In this document: positions 43,190-51,452 of the stretch, in pieces | Layout: every line of letters starts with the position of its first letter | Numbering within the stretch: position 1 is the stretch's first letter | Position numbers and translations under genes: made by a program | Notes under the pieces: model-generated | What the model saw: the letters and a program-made list of their open reading frames with translations, nothing else | What the model was told of the DNA's origin: nothing | Databases searched by the model: none | DNA from: Streptomyces montanisoli | Lineage (GTDB): Bacteria > Actinomycetota > Actinomycetes > Streptomycetales > Streptomycetaceae | Assembly (NCBI RefSeq): GCF_017813245.1 | Contig: NZ_JAGIQL010000024.1 | Location: 1-58,128 of the forward strand | Reading direction: 5' to 3' | Length of the DNA stretch: 58,128 nt

Positions 43190-44383
43190 GTGAAGAAGAG
43201 CAGTACGCCGGTCCGGGAGCCGGCCGCGAAGACCACGGGCTCGCGGGGCGCCACCGCGGGCGCGCAGCGCCCCGCGGCGCCCGCCTGGCGCGTCCGCACG
43301 GACCCCGCGCCGCTGCTCCCCGACGCGCGTCCGTTCCGCGTGCTCGGCACGCGTGCCGCGGCGGACGCCGACCCCGCCCTCCTGCTGCGCCTCTACGGCG
43401 AGCTGGTGCGCGGCCGCAGGTTCAACACGCAGGCGACGGCGCTGACGCGCCAGGGCAGGCTCGCGGTCTACCCGTCGAGCGCGGGCCAGGAGGCCTGCGA
43501 GGTGGCGGCCGCGGCCGTGCTCGCCGAGCGCGACTGGCTCTTCCCCAGCTACCGCGACACGCTCGCGGTCGTCTCGCGCGGCGTCGACCCCGTGGAGGCG
43601 CTGACGCTGCTGCGCGGCGACTGGCACACGGGCTACGACCCGCACCGCTACCGCGTCGCGCCGCTGTCCACGCCGCTCGCGACGCAGCTGCCGCACGCGG
43701 TCGGCCTCGCCCACGCGGCCCGCCTCAAGGGCGACGACGTCGTGGCGCTCGCTCTCTGCGGCGACGGCGGCACGAGCGAGGGCGACTTCCACGAGGCCAT
43801 GAACTTCGCCGCCGTCTGGCAGGCGCCCGTCGTCTTCCTCGTGCAGAACAACGGCTTCGCCATCTCCGTCCCGTTGGCCAAGCAGAGCGCGGCACCGACG
43901 CTCGCGCACAAGGCCGTCGGCTACGGCATGCCGGGCAGGCTCGTCGACGGCAACGACGTCGCGGCCGTCCACACGGTGCTCGCCGAGGCGGTGGACCGGG
44001 CGCGTACGGGCGGCGGGCCCACGCTCGTCGAGGCCGTCACGTACCGGATCGACGCGCACACGAACGCCGACGACGCGACGCGCTACCGCGAGGACGACGA
44101 GGTCGGCGCCTGGCGCGCCTACGACCCCGTGCGGATCCTGGAGGCCGAGCTGCGCGGCCGCGGCCTGCTCGACGACGAGGAGGCCGAGCGCGTCGCGCAC
44201 GGCGCGGAGGAGATGGCGGCGCGGCTGCGGGAGCGGCTGAACGCGGACGCGGCCACCGACCCCATGGAGCTTTTCGGGCACGTGTACGCGGAGCCGACGC
44301 CCCAGCTGCGCGAGCAGGCGGCGCAGCTGCGCGCCGAGCTCGACGCGGCGGCCGGCGCGGACGGCCAGGAGGGCGGACGATGA
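43190..44383 (+). CDS. bkdA: 2-oxo-acid dehydrogenase E1 component alpha subunit
   Basis: 397 residues. TPP-dependent E1alpha of branched-chain oxo-acid or pyruvate dehydrogenase type. N-terminal Ala/Thr-rich tail; then GQEACEVAAAAVLAERDWLF and SYRDTLAVVSRGV. The TPP motif is ALCGDGGTSEGDFHEAMNFA to LVQNNGFAIS, GDG to NN spacing as expected. The activation-loop region reads IDAHTNADDATRYRE, which matches the HTxxDDxxxYR pattern of branched-chain E1. Start GTG at 43190 with AGGAGG seven bases upstream. First of three coupled genes. The bkd assignment rests on this and on the Lrp neighbour. Confidence 0.88.
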   Translation: MKKSSTPVREPAAKTTGSRGATAGAQRPAAPAWRVRTDPAPLLPDARPFRVLGTRAAADADPALLLRLYGELVRGRRFNTQATALTRQGRLAVYPSSAGQEACEVAAAAVLAERDWLFPSYRDTLAVVSRGVDPVEALTLLRGDWHTGYDPHRYRVAPLSTPLATQLPHAVGLAHAARLKGDDVVALALCGDGGTSEGDFHEAMNFAAVWQAPVVFLVQNNGFAISVPLAKQSAAPTLAHKAVGYGMPGRLVDGNDVAAVHTVLAEAVDRARTGGGPTLVEAVTYRIDAHTNADDATRYREDDEVGAWRAYDPVRILEAELRGRGLLDDEEAERVAHGAEEMAARLRERLNADAATDPMELFGHVYAEPTPQLREQAAQLRAELDAAAGADGQEGGR

Positions 44384-45405
44384 CCACGGTCGCGGCGCAG
44401 CGCACGGCGGGGGCCGCGAAGCCCGCCACGATGGCGCAGGCGCTCCAGCGCGCCCTGCGCGACGCCATGGCGGACGACCCGGCGGTGCACGTGCTCGGTG
44501 AGGACGTCGGCACCCTTGGCGGCGTCTTCCGGATCACGGACGGCCTGGCGAAGGAGTTCGGCGACGACCGCTGCACGGACACCCCGCTGGCGGAGGCCGG
44601 CATCCTCGGCACGGCCGTCGGCATGGCCATGTACGGGCTGCGTCCCGTGGTGGAGATGCAGTTCGACGCGTTCGCCTACCCGTCGTTCGAGCAGCTGGCG
44701 AGCCATGTGGCGAAGATGCGCAACCGCACGGGCGGCGCGATGCCGTTGCCGCTGACGGTGCGCATCCCCTACGGCGGCGGGATCGGCGGGGTCGAGCACC
44801 ACAGCGACTCGTCGGAGGCCTACTACATGGCCACGCCCGGGCTGCACGTGGTCACGCCGGCGACGGTGGAGGACGCGTACGGCCTGCTGCGGGCGGCGAT
44901 CGCCTCCGACGACCCGGTCGTCTTCCTCGAACCGAAGCGGCTGTACTGGTCGAAGGCGCAGTGGTCACCGCAGGCGCCGGCCGCCGTCGAGCCCATCGGC
45001 AGGGCCGTGGTGCGGCGCGCCGGGACGAGCGCCACGCTCATCACGTACGGGCCGAGCCTGCCGGTCTGCCTCGAAGCGGCCGAGGCGGCGCGCGCCGAGG
45101 GCTGGGACCTCGAAGTGGTCGACCTCAGGTCGCTGGTGCCGTTCGACGACGAGACGGTGGTCAGGTCGGTGCGGCGCACGGGCCGCGCGGTCGTGGTGCA
45201 CGAGTCGGTGGGGTTCGGCGGCCCGGGCGGCGAGATCGCGGCGCGCGTGAGCGAGCGGTGCTTCCACCACCTGGAGGCGCCGGTGCTGCGGGTGGCCGGG
45301 TTCGACGTTCCGTATCCGCCGCCGATGCTGGAGGGGCACCATCTTCCCGGTGTCGACCGGGTGCTCGACGCGGTCGCGCGGCTCCAGTGGGAGGCGGAGA
45401 GCTGA
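44380..45405 (+). CDS. bkdB: 2-oxo-acid dehydrogenase E1 component beta subunit
   Basis: 341 residues. E1beta signature: TMAQALQRALRDAMADDPAV, LGEDVGTLGGVFRITDGLAK, FGDDRCTDTPLAEAGILGTAVGMA split, and EMQFDAFAYPSFEQLASHVA. The cofactor region IPYGGGIGGVEHHSDSSEAY and the C-terminal transketolase domain (VVHESVGFGGPGGEIAA) are intact. ATG at 44380 overlaps the alpha stop by ATGA. Forms a heterotetramer with the alpha subunit. Confidence 0.92.
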   Translation: MTTVAAQRTAGAAKPATMAQALQRALRDAMADDPAVHVLGEDVGTLGGVFRITDGLAKEFGDDRCTDTPLAEAGILGTAVGMAMYGLRPVVEMQFDAFAYPSFEQLASHVAKMRNRTGGAMPLPLTVRIPYGGGIGGVEHHSDSSEAYYMATPGLHVVTPATVEDAYGLLRAAIASDDPVVFLEPKRLYWSKAQWSPQAPAAVEPIGRAVVRRAGTSATLITYGPSLPVCLEAAEAARAEGWDLEVVDLRSLVPFDDETVVRSVRRTGRAVVVHESVGFGGPGGEIAARVSERCFHHLEAPVLRVAGFDVPYPPPMLEGHHLPGVDRVLDAVARLQWEAES

Positions 45406-46784
45406 TGGCGCAGGTGCTGGAGTTCAAGCTGCCCGACCTCGGCGAGGGGCTGACCGAGGCGGAGATCGTCGGCTGGCTCGTCTCGGTGGGCGACGTGGTC
45501 GCCGTTGACCAGCCGGTGGTCGAGGTGGAGACGGCGAAGGCGCGCGTCGAGGTGCCGTGCCCCTACGGGGGCGTGGTGACGGCGCGCTTCGGCGAGGAGG
45601 GCAGCGAACTGCCGGTCGGCGCGCCGCTGATGACGGTGGCCGTGGGCGAGGCGCCGGACGCGGCGGGGGCCGGAGCCGGTGCGGCCGATGCCGGCGGCGG
45701 TGACACGTCGGGCAACGTCCTCGTCGGATACGGCACGGCCGCGCCGACCGCGCGGCGTCGCAGGGTCAGGCCCGGGCAGCTCGTGGAGACCCCCGCGGAC
45801 TCCGGGAGCGCCGGCGGTGTGGCGACGGAGAGCGAGGTCCACGAGGGGCCCGTGCCGGTCGTGTCGCCCCTCGTGCGGCGCCTCGCGCGCCAGCACGACC
45901 TCGACCTGCGGCAACTCTCCGGATCGGGGCGTGAAGGGCTGATCCTCCGCGCGGACGTCGAGCGGGCCATCCAGCTCGCCACAGCTCCCCCCGCCGAAGC
46001 TTCCCCGGCCACGACGGCGCCTGCCGAACAGCCGGGGTCCGGGCAGGACCGTGCCGTCCGGGTGCCGCTCAAGGGCGTGCGGGGCGCCGTCGCGGACAAG
46101 ATGTCGCGCAGCCGCCGCGAGATACCCGAGGCGACGTGCTGGGTCGACGCGGACGCCACGGAGCTGATGGCCACGCGCGCCGCGATGAACTCCGGGATGC
46201 ACCCGGCTTCGGCCGGGGCGGCGGGCGCGGCGGGCGCCGCTGGTCCGCGGAAGATCTCCGTGCTCGCGCTGTTCGCCCGCATCTGCACGGCGGCGCTCGA
46301 CCGGTTCCCCGAGCTCAACTCGACGGTGGACACCGCCGCGCGTGAGGTCGTGCGGCTTCCTGCCGTGCACCTGGGGTTCGCGGCGCAGACCGAGCGCGGG
46401 CTCGTCGTGCCCGTCGTACGGGACGCGCACGCGCGCTCCGCCGAGTCGCTGACGCAGGAGTTCGCGCGCCTCACCGAGGCGGCGAGGACGGGCGCGCTGA
46501 CGCCCGCCGACATGACAGGCGGCACGTTCACGCTCAACAACTACGGCGTGTTCGGCGTCGACGGCTCCACGCCGATCATCAACCACCCCGAGGCCGCCAT
46601 GCTGGGCGTCGGCCGGATCGTGGCCAAGCCGTGGGTGCACGGCGGCGAGCTGGCCGTGCGTCAGGTCGTCCAGCTGTCGCTGACGTTCGACCACCGGGTC
46701 TGCGACGGCGGCACGGCGGGCGGCTTCCTGCGGTACGTGGCCGACTGCGTGGAGCAGCCCGCGGTACTCCTGCGCACGCTCTGA
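45405..46784 (+). CDS. bkdC: Dihydrolipoamide acyltransferase (E2)
   Basis: 459 residues. One lipoyl domain (about 1-80, lipoyl Lys in VVEVETAKARVEVPCP), an Ala/Gly-rich linker, a peripheral subunit-binding domain (about 150-185, VSPLVRRLARQHDLDLRQLS), another linker, and the catalytic acyltransferase domain (about 225-459) with FTLNNYGVFGVDGSTPIINH and active-site His in LTFDHRVCDGGTAGGFL. ATG shares one base with the E1beta stop. No E3 gene follows, so lipoamide dehydrogenase must come from elsewhere. Confidence 0.92.
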   Translation: MAQVLEFKLPDLGEGLTEAEIVGWLVSVGDVVAVDQPVVEVETAKARVEVPCPYGGVVTARFGEEGSELPVGAPLMTVAVGEAPDAAGAGAGAADAGGGDTSGNVLVGYGTAAPTARRRRVRPGQLVETPADSGSAGGVATESEVHEGPVPVVSPLVRRLARQHDLDLRQLSGSGREGLILRADVERAIQLATAPPAEASPATTAPAEQPGSGQDRAVRVPLKGVRGAVADKMSRSRREIPEATCWVDADATELMATRAAMNSGMHPASAGAAGAAGAAGPRKISVLALFARICTAALDRFPELNSTVDTAAREVVRLPAVHLGFAAQTERGLVVPVVRDAHARSAESLTQEFARLTEAARTGALTPADMTGGTFTLNNYGVFGVDGSTPIINHPEAAMLGVGRIVAKPWVHGGELAVRQVVQLSLTFDHRVCDGGTAGGFLRYVADCVEQPAVLLRTL

Positions 46785-46906
46785 CGGGCCGCGGGCGGCC
46801 CACCGACGGCCACTGACGCGCCACTGACGACTCTGCGAAGCCGACGGGGCCGAAGCTCCCGCCCCGCACGTGCATCAGAGGCGCGATCGCGGACGATACT
46901 TCAGCC

Positions 46907-47803
46907 ATGACAGCTGAGCCGCGCGCGGTCGCCGCGTATGACGCCGTGGTGCTGGCCGGAGGGGCGGCGAGGCGCCTGGGCGGCGCCGACAAGCCCGCCG
47001 TGCGCGTCGGCGCCCGCTCGCTGCTCGACCGGGTCCTGCGGGCCTGCGGCGGCGCGGGCGCCACCGTCGTCGTGGGCGGCAGGCGCCCCACCGTGCGGCC
47101 CGTGCGGTGGGCGCGCGAAGAGCCGCCGGGCGGGGGCCCGGTCGCCGCGCTCGACGCGGGTGTGCGGTGCGTGACGGCGGAGACGGTCCTCGTCCTCTCC
47201 GCCGATCTGCCGTTCCTCGACCCCGCCACGGTGGACGCGCTGCTCGGCGCCCTCGCCGCGGGCCCGGGCGAGGCCGCGCTCCTCGTCGACGCCGAAGGCC
47301 GCGACCAGCCCCTCGTCGCCGCCTACCGAACGGAGCCGCTGCGCCGCGGGATCGGCCTGCTGGCCGCCGAGTACGGCGGCCTCACGGGGCTCCCGCTGCG
47401 GCTGCTGTCACAGGAACTCGACCTCGTCCGGGTGACAGCGGGGGCCGGTACCCTCGCCGCTTTCGACTGCGACACCTGGGACGACATCGCCACCGCCCGC
47501 GAACGCATCAGGGAGCATGGGACCGTGTTGGACGAATGGATCACCGCAGTCAAGGACGAGCTCGGCATCGAGCTGGACGTCGACACCGATCTGGTGCTGA
47601 ACCTGGCGAGCGACGCGGCGCACGGCGTCGCGCGCCCCGCGGCCCCGCTGACGACGTTCCTGGTCGGGTACGCGGCGGCGAGCGCGCGGGGCGGAGGCGC
47701 CGAGGCGGTCGCCGAGGCCGTCCGCAAGGCCTCGGCGCTGGCACGCCGCTGGGAAGCGGAGACGGACGGCGCGAGCGGCGGCACCGGGAACGACGCCGGA
47801 TGA
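46907..47803 (+). CDS. mobA: MobA-like nucleotidyltransferase fused to DUF6457
   Basis: 298 residues. The N-terminal part (about 1-200) is a molybdenum cofactor guanylyltransferase-like domain: VVLAGGAARRLGGADKPAVRV, EEPPGGGPVAAL and LSADLPFLDPATVDALL, followed by EGRDQPLVAAYRTEPL. A short linker leads to a C-terminal DUF6457 domain (about 205-285: LDEWITAVKDELGIELDVDT, LNLASDAAHGVARPAAPLTTFL), usually a separate small protein. The fusion suggests that DUF6457 acts in cofactor maturation. Its stop overlaps the moeA start by ATGA. Confidence 0.88.
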   Translation: MTAEPRAVAAYDAVVLAGGAARRLGGADKPAVRVGARSLLDRVLRACGGAGATVVVGGRRPTVRPVRWAREEPPGGGPVAALDAGVRCVTAETVLVLSADLPFLDPATVDALLGALAAGPGEAALLVDAEGRDQPLVAAYRTEPLRRGIGLLAAEYGGLTGLPLRLLSQELDLVRVTAGAGTLAAFDCDTWDDIATARERIREHGTVLDEWITAVKDELGIELDVDTDLVLNLASDAAHGVARPAAPLTTFLVGYAAASARGGGAEAVAEAVRKASALARRWEAETDGASGGTGNDAG

Positions 47804-49209
47804 CCGCACGAGGCGGCGAGGCCGGGAGCCGCGAGGCCGGGAGCCGCGAGGCCGGGGACGCGATGTTCGGAGACGCGACGGTCGCGGACGCGACGGCCGG
47901 GAACGCCGCAGTCGGGGACACGGAGGTCGAGGGCGTCGAGGACGCGCTGGCCCTCGTCGGCAGCAGGTCGGCCGCGGACGACGGCACCGGCCACGCGGGC
48001 CCGCACCGCTCCATGGAGTGGACGCGGGCGCGCGCCCGGGCCGCCCGCGCAGGGCGTCAGTCGCAGGGCGGACGTGCCCACCGGGTCGCCGCCGACCGCG
48101 CACTCGGCGAGGCGCTCGCCGAGCCGCTCACGGCCCTCACCGACCTGCCGTCCTTCGACACCTCGGCCATGGACGGCTGGGCCGTGGCCGGGCCCGGCCC
48201 GTGGGCGGTCGTCACCTCCGAATCCGTGCTGGCCGGGCACGCCTACGCGGGTCCGCTGCCCGACGGCACGGCGGTCCGCATCGCGACCGGCGCCCGCATC
48301 CCGGCCGAGACGACCGCCGTCATCCGCAGCGAGCACGCGCACGCGGACGAGGCGGGCCGGCTGCACGCCCAGCGCCGCGTCGTGCAGGGCCAGGACATCA
48401 GGCCGCGCGGCCAGGAGTGCCGCTCGGGCGACCTGCTGCTGCCCGCCGCCACGCTCGTCACCCCCGCCGTGCTGGGGCTCGCGGCCGCGGCCGGGTACGA
48501 CACGCTGCTCACGGTCCCGCGGCCGAGCGCCGAGGTGCTGGTCGTCGGCGACGAGCTGCTGACCGAGGGGCTGCCGCACGACGGGCTGATCAGGGACGCG
48601 CTGGGCCCGATGGTCGCGCCCTGGCTGTGCTCCCTCGGCGCCGAGGTGCTGGGCACGCGCGCGGTACGCGACGACGCGAACGCCCTGTACCGGGCGATCA
48701 CCGGATCACGCGCCGACCTGGTGGTCACCACGGGCGGCACGGCGGCCGGTCCCGTCGACCATGTGCACCCGGTGCTCCTCAAGGCCGGCGCGCGGCTGCT
48801 GGTGGACGGCGTCGCCGTACGGCCGGGCCACCCGATGCTGCTGGCGGCGCTGGACGGCGGACGGCACCTGGTCGGCCTGCCGGGCAACCCGCTCGCGGCC
48901 GTCTCCGGCCTGCTCACGCTCGCCGAGCCGCTGCTGCGCGAGCTGGCGGGGCGCAGGGCGCCGACCGCGTACCACGCGCCGATAGGAGCGGAGCTGCGCG
49001 GGCACCCGAGGGACACCCGCCTTGTGCCGTTCCTGCACCGTGCTGAGAGGCTGGAGCCCGTGCACTTCAACGGCCCGGCCATGCTCCGCGGGATCGCGAT
49101 CGCCGACGGCCTCGCGGTCGTACCGCCGGGCGGCGCCGACCCCGGAACGCTGCTTGAAGTCCTCGACCTGCCATGGACGGCCCCCGTCGAGGGCGGGTGT
49201 TTCACGTGA
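47800..49209 (+). CDS. moeA: Molybdopterin molybdenumtransferase
   Basis: 469 residues. The MoeA core is clear: LPSFDTSAMDGWAV, VRIATGARIPAET, VVQGQDIRPRGQE, the MPT-binding domain with VVGDELLTEG, DLVVTTGGTAAGPVDHV, HPMLLA and LVGLPGNPLAAVSGL. The first ~90 residues are an extra low-complexity head including tandem EAGSR repeats. It inserts molybdate into adenylylated molybdopterin. Coupled to mobA upstream and to a potassium channel downstream (GTGA overlap). Confidence 0.93.
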   Translation: MTARGGEAGSREAGSREAGDAMFGDATVADATAGNAAVGDTEVEGVEDALALVGSRSAADDGTGHAGPHRSMEWTRARARAARAGRQSQGGRAHRVAADRALGEALAEPLTALTDLPSFDTSAMDGWAVAGPGPWAVVTSESVLAGHAYAGPLPDGTAVRIATGARIPAETTAVIRSEHAHADEAGRLHAQRRVVQGQDIRPRGQECRSGDLLLPAATLVTPAVLGLAAAAGYDTLLTVPRPSAEVLVVGDELLTEGLPHDGLIRDALGPMVAPWLCSLGAEVLGTRAVRDDANALYRAITGSRADLVVTTGGTAAGPVDHVHPVLLKAGARLLVDGVAVRPGHPMLLAALDGGRHLVGLPGNPLAAVSGLLTLAEPLLRELAGRRAPTAYHAPIGAELRGHPRDTRLVPFLHRAERLEPVHFNGPAMLRGIAIADGLAVVPPGGADPGTLLEVLDLPWTAPVEGGCFT

Positions 49210-50312
49210 AACTTCCCGGCCACGACGCCATAGCCAGGGAAGCGGACGAACACCTGGTCGCGGCCCGCGTCAAGCTGCCTCAGCGCCGTATCCAGCGCCC
49301 GCTGCGCCAGGTGCTGCGGCGGCTCGCGATGGCGCTCGCCGTGCTGTTCCTGACGGTGTTGATCGTGTGGCTGGACCGCAGCGGCTACCACGACAACGCC
49401 AACGGCTCCGTGGACTTCCTGGACGCCGTCTACTACGCGACGGTCACGCTCTCCACCACGGGGTACGGGGACATCGTTCCGTACAGCGACGGCGCCCGGC
49501 TGGCCAACATCCTGCTCGTGACGCCGCTGCGCGTGATGTTCCTGATCATCCTCGTCGGTACGACTCTCGAGGTCCTCACGGAGCGCACCCGGGAAGAGTG
49601 GCGGCAGAACCGCTGGAGGTCCGCCTTGCGCGATCACACCCTGATCATCGGATACGGCACCAAGGGCAGGTCAGCGGCGCAGACGCTGTGCGCCACCGGC
49701 TTGCGCAAGGAGCAGCTGGTCGTCGTGGACCCGTCGCCCCGGGTGATCGAGGCGGCCAACGCGGAGGGGCTTACCGGGGTCATCGGCGACGCGACCCGCA
49801 GCGACGTGCTGCTGCGGGCCGAGGTCCAGCGGGCGAAGCAGGTGGTGATCGCGACGCAGCGGGACGACACGGCCGTGCTGGTGACGCTGACGGCGCGCCA
49901 GCTCAACAAGCGCGCGAAGATCGTCACCGCGGTGCGCGAGGAGGAGAACGCGCCGCTGCTGCGTCAGTCGGGCGCGGACGCCGTCATCACCAGCGCGAGC
50001 GCGGCCGGCCGGATGCTGGGCATGTCCGTGCTCAGTCCCTGGGCGGGCTCGGTGATGGACGACCTGATCCAGCAGGGCAGCGGTCTCGACATGGTCGAGC
50101 GGCCGATCACCAAGGCCGAGGCCGGCAGGGGCGTGCGCGAGACGGACGACCTGGTGGTCAGCGTCGTGCGCGGCCACCGGCTGCTCGGCTACGACGACCC
50201 CGCGGCGAGCCCGCTGCAGCCCACGGACCGGGTGATCTCCATCGTCCGCGCCCAGGGCGAGCCGCCGGAGGAGCCGGGCCTGGGGAGGATCCCGCCCGTA
50301 GTGCGGCCGTAG
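49206..50312 (+). CDS. Potassium channel with RCK/TrkA-N domain
   Basis: 368 residues. Two membrane helices (about 42-60 and 100-120) flank a pore loop with selectivity filter TTGYGD in ATVTLSTTGYGDIVPYSD. The cytosolic RCK-type Rossmann domain (about 140-260) has IIGYGTKGRSAAQTL and VVVDPSPRVIEAA, with GDATRSDVLLRA; a C-terminal RCK lobe ends the protein. It would form a ligand-gated tetrameric or octameric channel. GTG at 49206 overlaps the moeA stop, an unexpected co-transcription with molybdenum cofactor genes. Confidence 0.92.
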   Translation: MKLPGHDAIAREADEHLVAARVKLPQRRIQRPLRQVLRRLAMALAVLFLTVLIVWLDRSGYHDNANGSVDFLDAVYYATVTLSTTGYGDIVPYSDGARLANILLVTPLRVMFLIILVGTTLEVLTERTREEWRQNRWRSALRDHTLIIGYGTKGRSAAQTLCATGLRKEQLVVVDPSPRVIEAANAEGLTGVIGDATRSDVLLRAEVQRAKQVVIATQRDDTAVLVTLTARQLNKRAKIVTAVREEENAPLLRQSGADAVITSASAAGRMLGMSVLSPWAGSVMDDLIQQGSGLDMVERPITKAEAGRGVRETDDLVVSVVRGHRLLGYDDPAASPLQPTDRVISIVRAQGEPPEEPGLGRIPPVVRP

Positions 50313-50329
50313 CGCCGACAGACCGGGAG

Positions 50330-51274
50330 TCAGGGCGCGTCGAACAGGGCGCTGACCGACTCGCCGTTGTGGATGCGCCGCATCGCCTCGGCGAGCGCCG
50401 GGGCGATCGACAGGATCCGCAGCTTCTCCGTGTGGTGCTCCACCGGGATCGGCACCGTGTTGGTGCAGACGATCTCCAGGACGTCCGGCTGCTCGGAGAG
50501 CCGCTTGAGCGCGTCCGCCGCGAACAGGCCGTGCGTGCACGCGATACGGACGGAGCGCGCGCCCTGTTCCCGCAGCCGGGCGAGGAGTTCGAGCACCGTG
50601 CTGCCCTTGGCGATCTCGTCGTCGAGCACGATCACGTCCCGCCCGCCGATGTCGCCGATGACGGAGCTGATGGACACCCGGTCGTCGGCGAACCGCTGCT
50701 TGGCCCCGGCCGCCACCTCGGCCCCCAGCATGCGCGCGAAGGCCGCCGCCTCCTTGGCGTTGCCCAGGTCGGGCGAGACGACGGTGGTCCGCGACAGGTC
50801 GTAGCCGCGGAAGTGGAGCGCCAGCTCGCGCAGGGCGTGCAGATGGTCGACCGGCACCGAGAAGAACCCGTGCACCTGCGGCGAGTGCAGCGTCATCGCG
50901 AGCACGCGGCTCGCTCCCGAGGCCACCAGCAGGTCGGCCACCAGGCGCCCGCCCAGGGAGATGCGCGGCGCGTCCTTCTTGTCGGAGCGCGCGTACGAGT
51001 AGTGCGGCATGACGACGGTGATCCGCGCGGCCGACGCGCCGCGCGCCGCGTCGCACATCATCAGCAGCTCGACCAGGTGCTCCTGCACGGGAACCACCAG
51101 CGGCTGGACGAGGAAGACGTCGCGCTCCCGGCAGTTCGCCTGGAGCTGCACTTCCAGGCAGTCGTTGGCGAACCGGCTGATACGCGTCGGGTTGAGCGGC
51201 ACCTCCAGGTGCGCGCACACCTCCGCCGCGAGCTCCGGATGCGCACTGCCGCTGAATACCGCGATGTCTCGCAA
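50330..51274 (-). CDS. prs: Ribose-phosphate pyrophosphokinase-like protein
   Basis: 314 residues of the PRPP synthetase family: FSGSAHPELAAEVCAHLEVP, SRFANDCLEVQLQANCRERD, VMPHYSYARSDKKDAPRISL, LHSPQVHGFFSVPVDHL, and VVSPDLGNAKEAAAFA. The PRPP/ribose-phosphate loop, usually DDMIDTGGT, reads LDDEIAKGSTV, and YARQDRK is YARSDKK, so it is a divergent second-type enzyme. Start is TTG at 51274 with GAGGAG seven bases upstream. Its activity is likely but not assured. Confidence 0.85.
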   Translation of the reverse strand: MRDIAVFSGSAHPELAAEVCAHLEVPLNPTRISRFANDCLEVQLQANCRERDVFLVQPLVVPVQEHLVELLMMCDAARGASAARITVVMPHYSYARSDKKDAPRISLGGRLVADLLVASGASRVLAMTLHSPQVHGFFSVPVDHLHALRELALHFRGYDLSRTTVVSPDLGNAKEAAAFARMLGAEVAAGAKQRFADDRVSISSVIGDIGGRDVIVLDDEIAKGSTVLELLARLREQGARSVRIACTHGLFAADALKRLSEQPDVLEIVCTNTVPIPVEHHTEKLRILSIAPALAEAMRRIHNGESVSALFDAP

Positions 51275-51350
51275 CGAACCGCTCCTCGGTCACGCGACGG
51301 ATGGGGGGCGTGTGTCCATGCTAGGTCGTGCCGGAGGTACGCGCGGCCGC

Positions 51351-51419
51351 CGCGGACAGCGGGGCACGCGACGCTGCGGACAGAGGGGCACGCGGCCGCC
51401 GCGGGCGCGGACAGCGGGG
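51351..51419. repeat. Three near-identical short direct repeats
   Basis: GCGGACAGCGGGGCACGCG at 51352, GCGGACAGAGGGGCACGCG at 51376 and a truncated third copy (GCGGACAGCGGGG) at 51407, in the divergent gap between prs and the quinone oxidoreductase gene. Confidence 0.75.
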
Positions 51420-51452
51420 GATCGGGGGGCGCCCGGGAGTAGCCTCGCGGCC

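Noticed and set aside
43123..45405. 760-codon fusion of E1alpha and E1beta
   Set aside because: The first half is a shadow of E1alpha in another frame; E1beta starts at ATG 44380.
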